From NCBI GenBank assembly GCA_028571685.1, contig CM053143.1:56289208-56353207 (forward strand): 64,000 bases of DNA. The letters are read 5' to 3'. How positions within the stretch are numbered: position 1 is the first letter of the stretch; every line of letters begins with the position of its first letter. Source of the DNA: Heterohyrax brucei (taxonomy: Eukaryota; Chordata; Mammalia; Hyracoidea; Procaviidae). The translations under genes and the position numbers were made by a program. The notes beneath the pieces are model-generated. The model was not told where the DNA came from. It made no database searches and worked only from the letters and a program-made list of their open reading frames with translations. Shown here one piece after another: positions 56,087-64,000 of the stretch.

Positions 56087-57139
56087 ATGTTTAAACGACA
56101 GCCATCCTACACTATAGCTGTGAGAACTAAGTAACTGAATCCATGTTAAAAACCTAGATGTAATCTCATCAACATGCATGACAGGGCACGAGTGAGTAAA
56201 CAAGAAACTTCAGGGGCTGATTGTTCTATTCAGCAACTGTAAAGTACAACTTAAATACAAATATATAGTGATCCCAACTCTGCAGCTACCTCTTATTTAA
56301 AAGGGCCTTATTCTTTATTTAGTTTTTAAGTTGAGTTAGTACCACTGCTATGGCAAAGTAGTTCACTTTCATTTTTAGGAGGTTAGAAAATTATGAGAGT
56401 AGGAGGCTCCCTAGGGAGAGTTTTTTTTATTACTCTTAATGGCAGATTTAATGCACATTGGTTGCCTGAAGGAAGCGGCTGACAGCAGTGCATATAATTA
56501 CAGGCTTGCCGCTTTATAGGTGACCTTAGTGTCACACATAAACCTGTCAGAATTTCTTCAAGACACACAATGTGATGACAAGATTAATATTCTAGATCTA
56601 GACAAAAGCGTTTCCACAAGAATTGTCAGTCAAGTTCTTAAGGTATGAGTTTGTGGTTTCCCTGACCTGTGAGGTTCAGGATTTTTCTGAATTGTCATTT
56701 GAACTGAATTCATCTTATAACGTATCAGTTTCTACTTTTTTAAAGCGTGTTTCCTTGAATCTCTCCAGGCTACATATAACATAAGCATGTAACGTAAGCA
56801 TACAACAAACTTAATTTCTCTATGATGTTAAACAATTCACATATGGAACGGTGTATATATGTATTTGTTCTCTGAATCTAGACGTTACTGTATTGGTTGA
56901 TACTTTAGCTGATTTGGACCATGTTATTTAGTCATTTTCTGTGGATTCCAAGGAGAGTGCTTAAGACTCATTATACCGTAGACTAGGGTGAAAGGTGCTA
57001 AGTGGGCAGAGGTTAGGTTATTCAGTGCTTCATCGGTCTCAGGATCTCCACTTTTATCCATTTTACTTATTGCATTCTCTATAAGTTTTCATTTGAAGAG
57101 AGTAATCAGATGCCATAAAATTTGAAAATTACTGAACTA
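56087..57139. other. Unclassified, AT-rich, no gene seen
   Basis: About 1 kb with no transposon or coding frame that I can support. Confidence 0.45.
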
Positions 57140-57303
57140 AATAAAATAAAACTGTTGCCATCAAGTCACTTCTGAGTCACAGCAACCCTGTAGGACAGAG
57201 TAGACCTGTCCAATAGAGTTTCCAAGGAGCAGCTGGTGGATTTCAACTACTGACCTTTTGATTACCAGCTGAAGTGTTAACCTATATGTCATGAGGATTT
57301 CCA
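57140..57303 (-). mobile_element. AfroSINE
   Basis: AAACTGTTGCCATCAAGTCA tail, GGACAGAGTAGACCTGTCC, GTTTCCAAGGAGCAGCTGG and ATGAGGATTTCC head. Confidence 0.93.
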
Positions 57304-57434
57304 GTTAATTAATTAATTAACCATTGCTTCTTTATTTAACCACCATGGAAGTTTACAGATGAGTTTACAGTGGTTTTCCATGCCCATGGGCAGAAAGTAT
57401 CCTTTCTAATCATCCTGGAACTAAAAGGAATACC

Positions 57435-57990
57435 AGGACTGCCACTTAAGCCCAGAACTCATTGTGAAAAAAACACCACATACTTCACTTCTAAATAATA
57501 CTATAGTCACCTTCAAAGTACTCCCCTTAGGAATCTTGCACCAATAACAGTGCCTAGACCACCCTCCAAAGCAGTTTTGGAACTCTTTTCTGGAATGGCC
57601 GTCAAAGCTGTCATCCTGTTACCCTTGATATCCTGAATGTTATCTAAATGCGTTGCTTTCAATATTTCCTTTGTCATCAGGTAAACAAAAATGTCATTGG
57701 GGGCCAGATCAGGTGAGTAGGGAGGGTGTTCCAATACAATTATTTGTTTACTGGCTAAAAACTCCCTCACAGACATCCATTCAATTAAGTTCATGAACTT
57801 GCCACCATGCCACCATGTGCAATGGCCGTTCCAGAAATAGTTCCAAAATTGCTTTGAAGAATGGACTGGGCGCTTGCATTGATGCAAAGCTTCCCCATGG
57901 GAGTACTTCAAAGGTGACCTCTGTGATTCAGCAGTGAGGTATGTAGAACTTAGAGTAATTAAGTTCAAGGACTTAATTGTCAGACCTCAT
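57435..57990 (-). mobile_element. Non-autonomous mariner derivative, ~555 bp (M4)
   Basis: Same layout as M1-M3 on the minus strand. Ends: AGGACTGCCACTTAAG at left and TTAATTGTCAGACCTCA at right. Minus-strand frame 57513-57968 (151 residues) spans inverted arm, internal 5' motif (57785-57803) and the C-terminus REFLASKQIIVLEHPPYSP (about 57715-57772), DLAPNDIF. This is the longest open frame of the four, but it lacks the HTH region and the first two catalytic Asp. Confidence 0.92.
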
Positions 57991-58014
57991 GTTTTTAATT
58001 ATCCATAGAAAAAA

Positions 58015-58214
58015 GACTGCTTCAATATCAAAAGAAGACGGAAGGGATACATACAGTCATTATACTGGAGAGAAATGGTCAATATTCTGTCACTTGAAGA
58101 GGAAGCATGTGATCAGGAGTTGATGATACTGAAGGAAGAAGTCAAAGCTGTACTGAAGGCATTGGCAAAAAATGGGGCTCCAGAAATTGATGGAATATCA
58201 ATCGAGATATTTTA
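58015..58214 (+). mobile_element. RTE fragment (linker to RT start)
   Basis: AAGCATGTGATCAGGAGTTG, ACTGAAGGCATTGGCAAAAA and GAAATTGATGGAATATCAAT match 45110-45290 of the RTE. About 200 bp, truncated at both ends; it touches the L1 at 58215. Confidence 0.85.
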
Positions 58215-59787
58215 ATTTTAATTTCTTTAATAGCTAATAATCGTGAGCATGACTGCGTGCGTTTTTTGGCTGCCTGGATCTCCTCTTTAGAAAAGTGTCT
58301 GTCCATCTCCTTTGCCTATCACTTAATTGTATGATTTACCTTTTTCTTATTGACATTTTTTAATACCTTATAGATTATGGAGATCAGGCATCGGTCTGAC
58401 ATATGCTTGCCAAATATTTTTTCCCATTCTGTAGGTGGCCTTTTAATTCTACTAATAAAGTCTTTGGATGAGAAAAAGTGTTTGATTCTTAATACTTCCC
58501 ATTTATCTATTTTCTCTTCTGTTGACTGTGGTTTGTTTGCCAGATTTTGAAGTCTGTCTATATTGTATATTAAAACTCCTCTTGCTGTTCCTACTTTTTC
58601 TTGGATGAGCTTTATCATTTTAGATTTGATATTTAGGTCTTTTATCCAATTTGATTTGATTTTTGTATAAGGTGTAAGATATGGGTCTTGTTTCAATTTA
58701 TTGCAGAAGGATATCCAATTTTGCCAGCACCGTTTGTTGAAGAGATTGTTATTACCCCAGTTTAATGTTTTAGGGCCTTCTTCGAATATCAGCTGTTCAT
58801 AGGAAGATGGTGTCATCTCTGGAGTCTCAATTCTGTTCCATTGATCTATGTGTCTCTTTTTAATACCAGTACCAGGCTGTATTGACTACTGTGGTAGTGT
58901 AATAGTTTCTAAAGTGGAGTAGTGAGTGGCCTCCCAGTGTGTTCTTCTTCTGTAGTGCTTCACTTATTTGGGGCATCTTCCCTTTCCAAACAAAGTTGGT
59001 GATTTGTTTCTCCATCTCATTAAAAAAAGTCACTGGAATTTGTATTGGAATTGCATTAAATAAGTAGATTACTTTGGATAAAATAGACATTTCACAATGT
59101 TAAGTCTTCCTATCCATGAACAGGGTAGATTTCTCCGTTTATGTAAGTCTCCCTTAGTTTCTTGTAGAAGGTCTTGTAGTTCTCTTTGTAAAGGTCTGTT
59201 ATTTCTCTGGTTAGATTTATTCCTAAGTACTTTATCCTCTTAGGAGCTATAGTAAATGGTATTGACTTGGTGATTTCTTCCTTAATGATCTCACTATTGG
59301 TACAGAGGAATCCTACTGATTTACTTATGTTTATCTGGTATCCTGAGACTTTGCTGAACTCTTGTATCAGTACGAGAAGTTTCCTTATGGATTCTTCAGG
59401 ATTATCTGTGTATACAATCATATTATCTGCAAAAAGGGAGATTTTTACTTTGCTGATGCAGATGCCCTTTATTTCATGGTCTTGTCTAATTGCTCTGGCT
59501 AGACCTTCTAGTACCGTGTTGAATAGGAGAGGTGAGAGTGGAAATCCTTGTCTAGTTTCCGTTTTTAAGGAAAACTGCTTCAGTCTCTTTCCTTTTGGAA
59601 TGATATAGGCAGTTGGCTTTGTATAAATGGCCCTTATTGCATTGAGGAATTGGCTGTCTATTCCTATTTCGCTGATAGTTTTTAGTATGAATGGGTGTTA
59701 GACTTTATCAAATACCTTTTCTGCATCAACACACAAAATCAGGTGATTTTGTGTTATTTATGTGGTTAATCACACTGATTGTTTTTC
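58215..59787 (-). mobile_element. LINE-1 copy C1, distal part (ORF2 RT to C-terminus)
   Basis: Second part of the antisense L1 interrupted at 59788-61064. It runs from the RT (CACATAAATAACACAAAATC on the minus strand) through the catalytic region to the C-terminal part, then stops abruptly at 58215 inside ORF2. The last ORF2 codons, 3' UTR and tail are missing, which is abnormal for a retrotransposed L1 and implies later loss. Confidence 0.9.
58319..59742 (-). pseudogene. L1 ORF2p remnant: RT core and C-terminal part
   Basis: Continuation of the C1 ORF2 after the inserted L1. The catalytic box near 59420-59435 reads FADNMIVY: the second Asp of FADD has become Asn, which would kill polymerase activity. 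Then [14 protein letters not shown] (about 59185), the TAWYWY block (58860-59090) and 58319-58816 (165 residues, NWIKDLNIKSKMIKL). The ORF2 end is missing. Confidence 0.9.
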
Positions 59788-61064
59788 TTTTTTTTTTTAT
59801 TTTGATTAAATGAAAATGTGCATTACCGTATAAATTTGCATGCTCACCTATGTGCACACTCCACTGCTCTCCCTGCACGGTGACAGCACACTATTCCTCT
59901 CTGCTCCCTACATGCACTATCCTCCCAACAGTCTCCTATCTCTTCCTCTCTACCCACTCCATTTCCTCCAGTATGAGGTCAGCAGGACAACATCCTATAG
60001 ATGCCTAGAACCATAAAGTGCACATAAAACTTGGTCACTCTGCATCACAAAGTCCAATCCATTGCTGTCTGAAAAGTTGACCTTCGTTATGATTTATGGA
60101 CAGGGGCAGCATCAGGGCCAGGGGCCATGCTCCCAGGGGAACCCTGAAGCCCCTAGACCATCAATTGTGGTCTTTTAGTGAGATCTCATGGTGCATCCCT
60201 ATTTATTCTTGTGTTGCCAGTGAGACTCAACTTTGTGAGCTCCATCGTGGCTATCACAGGTGGTGGCCAGACACCATTTGTTTCTTCTGGTCATAGTCAC
60301 ACACTCAGGTGGGTCTCTCTATCTTCTGGGTTCTCTTTCCCTCGTATCGTTATGGACCTCAGTGATCACCAATTCCTGCTAACTTGGGGTCATTTGCTGT
60401 ACCCTCAGATGGCAGCATGGCAGCTTTTAAGACCCCAGATGCCACTCACCAATATAGGTTGTGGAGAGTCCTCATTAGCAAAATTCTATTTGGGCCAATT
60501 GGCCTTGATTTCCTCTAAAAGCACAGTCCCTAGCCCCCACCCCAGCTACTCTTTCCTTGCAATATTGGGTTAAGCTGGGAGGAGTATACAAGTTGTGTTG
60601 AAGTCCTGTTAATATTGATATTCTTACTAATGTGTGCTGTCACTGATTTCACCCAACCAAATTTCTATCTAATCTAACTATCGCCCTCCTGCCCTTTCCA
60701 CCCTTGCAGCCATCAAGGAGTCGTTTCTGTTATGCATGAGTCTGCCTTTAAGTTCTTATGGTAAGGCTCTCATACAATATTTGTCCTTCTGTCGTTGACT
60801 ACTTTCACTCAACATAATGTCCTCCAGCTGAAACCAGGTTAAGAGATGTTTCCTGCTATCATCGTTGTTCTTTATCATTGCATAGTGTTCCATTGAGTAT
60901 ATATACCACAGTTTACCTATCCGTTCCTCTGTTGTTGGGCATCTTGGTTGATTCTATCTTTTTGCTGTTGTGGACTGTGCTGCGATGAACATTCCTGTGC
61001 ATGTATCAGTTGGTGTGAATGGCCTTGATTCTGTAGGATATATTCTGAGCAGTGGAATTACTGG
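59788..61064 (-). mobile_element. LINE-1 copy C2, 5'-truncated, inserted into C1
   Basis: Begins with ORF2 C-terminal [20 protein letters not shown] (61064 downward), includes the 3' UTR (matching copy A 2936-3900 in reverse), and ends with an A-rich tail seen as T-rich 59786-59800. The host L1 sequence GTGATT...TTTTTC is duplicated on both sides (59743-59787 and 61065-61117). Confidence 0.9.
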
Positions 61065-61117
61065 GTGATTCTTGTCTTTTGTGATACTTATGTGGTTGAT
61101 CACATGAATTATTTTTC

Positions 61118-62840
61118 TGATGTTGAACCAGCCTTGCATCCCTGGTATGAATCCAACTTGATCATGATGGATTATTTGTTTGATATGTTGTTGTATTCTA
61201 TTGGCAAGAATGTTTTTGAAGATTTTTGCATCTAAATTCATGAGTGATATTGGTCTGCTGTTCTCCTTTTTGTTTGGGTCTTTCCCCAGCTTTGGTATCA
61301 GGGCTATGCTGGCTTCATAGAATGATTTTGGGAGTATTCCTTCCCTTTCTATACTATGAAGTAGTCTTAGTAGTATTGGAGATAGCTCTTCTCTAAAAGC
61401 TTGGTAGAATTCTGCGGTGAAGTCATCTGGGTCCAGGATTTTTTGGTTAACAGTGTTTTGATGACTTTTTCAATCTTTTCCTTTTTGATGGGTTTATTAA
61501 GTTCTTCTTCACCTTGAGATAATTGGCGTAGGTGATATGAATCAAGGAATTTGTCCATTTCCTCTAGGTTTTCAAATTTGTTAGAATACAGTCTTTCACA
61601 GTATTCAGCTATGATATTTTTAATTTCTGTTGGATTTGTTTTGACAACTCCCTTCTCATTTCTTATTTGGGTTATTTGTTTCCTTTCCTGTTTTTTCTTA
61701 GTAAGCTTAGCCAATGGTTTGTCAATTTTGTTGATCTTTTCAAAAAACCAGCTTTGGGTCTTTTCCATTTTTTCAATTGTTGTTCTATTCTGTAGTTCAT
61801 TTAGTCTGCTCTAATCTTTATGATCTGTTTCTTTCTGGTGCCTGAGGGATTCCTCTGTTGTTCTTTCTCTGCTTGTTCAAGCTGTAGAGTTAGTTCTTTG
61901 ATTTGGTTTCTTTCTTCCTTCCAGATGTGTGCATTTATGGATATAAACTGCCCTCTGGGCACTGCTCTGGCTATATGCCATAGATTCTGGTTGGAAGTGT
62001 TTTCATTCTCATTGGAATCCATTAATTTCTGTATTTCATCCTTGATTTCTTCTATAACCCATGGCTTTTTAAATAAGATGTTGTTTAGTTTCCATGAGTT
62101 CCACTTTCTACCTATGTTTCTTCTGCTATTGATTTTGACTTTTATGGCTTTATGATCTGAGAACATGCTTTGTGTTAATTCAATGGTATGGATTTTGTTG
62201 AGAGTTACTTTCTGTCCTAACACATGGTCTATTCTGTAGAATGTTCCATGTGCACTGGAGAAGAAGGTGTAGTTGTCCACTGATGGATAGAAAGTTCTGT
62301 GTGTGTCAATGAGGTCTAGTTGGTTAATTGTGGCAAAAAGGTCTTCTGTGTCTTTACTGAGCTTTTTTCTAGATGTTCTGTCCAATATAGAGAGTGAAAT
62401 GTTGAAGTCTCCCGTTATTATTGTGAAGTGATCTATCTCCTTTTTGAGTCTAGTCAGTGTTTCTTTATGTATTTAAGTGCTTTAATATTAGGTGCATAAG
62501 TATTTAATATTGTTAAGTCTTGCTTGTGTATTGAACCTCTCAGCAATAAATAGTGTCCATCCTTGTCCATGATGTCAGATTTTACATTAAAATCTATTTT
62601 ATCTGAGATTAGAATTGCCACACTTGCTCTTCTTTGTTCATTGTTAGCTTGATACATACTCTTCTATCCTTTAATGTTCAGTTTGTTTCAATCTTTAAGT
62701 CTAACATGAGTTTCTTACAGGCAACGTAGGGATGAATCATGTCTATTGACCCAAGATGTCACCCAATGTCTCTTTACTGAAGTGTTCAGTCCATTCACAT
62801 TCAATGTAATTATTGATAAGTATGTGTTCAGTGCTGCCAT
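61118..62840 (-). pseudogene. L1 ORF2p remnant: endonuclease, linker and RT start
   Basis: Start at 62840 (MAALNTYLSIITLNVNGLN, the L1 endonuclease N-terminus). A stop follows after ~30 codons. Then 62454-62657 (endonuclease middle, LTILNTYAPNIKA), 61801-62385 (FSDHKAIKVKINSRRN, the Asp-His pair of the endonuclease) and the linker 61367-61768. The RT start ([13 protein letters not shown]) ends at the C2 insertion. Continues at 59787 downward. Confidence 0.92.
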
Positions 62841-63270
62841 TGTGGTATGTTTATTTTCATGTTGATATTTTCTGTTTTTCTTATTAATCTGTTCTGGGAT
62901 ATTCTTCTTAGTGAATTATTTTTTCACCTTTTTCTGGGTTGGTTCTGTGGTTGTTGAGACTCTTGTAGTGCATTTCTTGACTTGGTGTGTTACATCTTCA
63001 TTGTGCTTTATGGCTGCCCCATAATCTCCTTTAATGAACTATGTATAAACACAATTCTGAGTACTACCAGTCTTATTAACTTCCTCTCCATCTGGAATGA
63101 CTATAATGACTGCAGTACATCCCTCTTTTTAATATGATGACATCAGAGTTTTCATGATATGATCACTGGATCATTTTTTTCACTATTATAGCTTTGATTG
63201 AGCTTGGAGCCTTGCCTAACTGAGTAGGTTTCTGGATGATGTGTCCTGAATTTGCTTCTAAAATATAAAG

Positions 63271-64000
63271 TTAGTGGTTTTGTGCTTCTAAGCCAAGAGA
63301 TTCTTTCAGTATTTCTTGTAGCTTTGGTTTGGTTTTTACAAAGTCTCTGAGTTTCTGTTTATCTGCAAATGTCTTAATTTCATTTTCACATTTGAAAAAT
63401 AGTTTTGTAGGATGTATAATTCTTGGTTGGAAGTTCTTCTCCTTCAAGGCTTTGAATGTGTCATGCCTGTATTCTCTTCTTTCATGATTTCTGGGAAGTT
63501 TCCTGTCAGCAGCTCAGCAACAATACTCTCTGTGTTCTCAGGTGTCTCTCCCTGTTCAGGAACCAATTAATTGTATATTGTTCTTCTTAATAGCAATCCA
63601 CATGCTTCTTAATTCTTCTTCATTTTTCTTTTTTTTTTTTTTTTTTTTCTGATTTCTACTCATAGATGCTGGAGTCAGTAGTTCTGTCTTCCAAGGCAGA
63701 AAGCCTCTTTTCCATTTGTTCCATTCTGTTTTTTTTGGCTTTGAATTGAGGTTTCTATGTCTTTGATTTTTTTCTTGATCTGTTGGATTCATAATATTGA
63801 TGCTCCATCAGATCAAACAGCTTGCTTAATTTTTCATTTTGCTGTGCTGCATTGTATAAGGTCTAGGATGGTTCTCTATATAATCCTTTTGTATTCATCT
63901 TATGATAGTTTCAGAAAAGTTTCTTCACTGGGAAGTTCTGAGGTGGTTTCTTTTGGGTGCCTTCTGAAGCCATGTGTGATTTCTTGGTTACAGTTTTCTC
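63271..64000 (-). pseudogene. L1 ORF1p remnant, C-terminal part
   Basis: ORF1p is the RNA-binding trimeric chaperone of the L1 particle. Visible pieces: a Lys/Gln-rich helical segment (63680-63790), a run of about 20 A within the frame (63630-63650, giving poly-Lys), and the C-terminal domain with DKQKLRDFVKTKPKLQEILK (about 63305-63364) and LGLEAQNH before the stop at 63271-63273. Several frameshifts. The N-terminus is outside the window. Confidence 0.85.

Larger units (their letters stand above)
61065..64000 (-). mobile_element. LINE-1 copy C1, proximal part (ORF1 end, ORF2 endonuclease and RT start)
   Basis: Antisense L1 continuing beyond the window. From 64000 down: C-terminal half of ORF1 (to 63271), inter-ORF region, ORF2 from 62840 with endonuclease, linker and RT start to 61118. 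The only L1 here with visible ORF1 sequence, so the insertion was probably long or full length. Confidence 0.93.

Noticed and set aside
59267..59608. 113-residue plus-strand frame
   Set aside because: Antisense of L1 ORF2 RT; the minus strand reads the L1 protein.

Overview
The window is mammalian nuclear DNA, almost certainly from an afrotherian (elephant, manatee, hyrax, tenrec group). The pointer is the repeat content: many tRNA-headed AfroSINE copies ending in the GTCGAGTC / GACTCGACGGCA tail, several RTE-clade LINE copies with APE and reverse-transcriptase remnants, an L1 lineage with a purine-rich 3' UTR, and a ~1.3 kb mariner plus four short relatives. MIR, L2, MER5, old L1M and MaLR-like LTR pieces form the older mammalian layer. 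I found no host exon, tRNA, rRNA or other cellular gene that I could support. The window reads as intergenic or deep intronic sequence in which the coding-like stretches are broken retrotransposon and transposase frames.

Layout. 1-4031: 3' half of a young L1 (+) whose ORF2 is nearly open, with a SINE tail fragment. 5138-6060: L1 3' UTR. 6068-6482: MaLR-like LTR (-). 6655-11150: old L1 (+) split by a 2.3 kb antisense RTE that itself carries two AfroSINEs tail to tail. 11368-11920: first ~550 bp mariner derivative. 14160-16760: L1-type 3' UTR split by an antisense RTE, which is split by a MaLR-like LTR. 17030-18269: RTE 5' piece abutting a second mariner derivative. 22377-26955: LTR piece and a decayed L1 (+). 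27695-30638: old L1M end, microsatellites, a CTCF-like site and unclassified sequence. 30639-31176: third mariner derivative. 32275-37362: MIR, LTR, RTE-derived composite, MER5 and an antisense L1. 38140-39838 and 43495-46692: two RTE copies (+). 46740-47052: an RTE fold-back. 47816-51300: SINEs, unique sequence and a second CTCF-like site. 51430-53292: an LTR split by the long mariner. 53903-57303: SINEs and RTE-derived pieces, one with an inverted 5' part. 57435-57990: fourth mariner derivative. 58015-64000: an RTE scrap and an antisense L1 into which a second L1 inserted.

The elements interact as parasites and hosts rather than as a pathway. L1 and RTE supply reverse transcriptase and endonuclease; AfroSINE and short end-to-end RTE composites carry RTE-like 3' ends and were presumably copied by RTE; the ~550 bp mariner composites carry only a C-terminal transposase fragment and would have needed transposase from a longer relative such as the one at 51872-53216. 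The most noteworthy signals are four mariner copies sharing one rearranged architecture, a 38 bp SINE-tail insertion with a perfect 14 bp target-site duplication, an RTE fold-back, an RTE with a twin-priming-like inversion, and two CTCF-like sites pointing away from each other.

All family names come from recognition by eye. Repeat boundaries are accurate to roughly 5-30 bp unless a target duplication fixes them.
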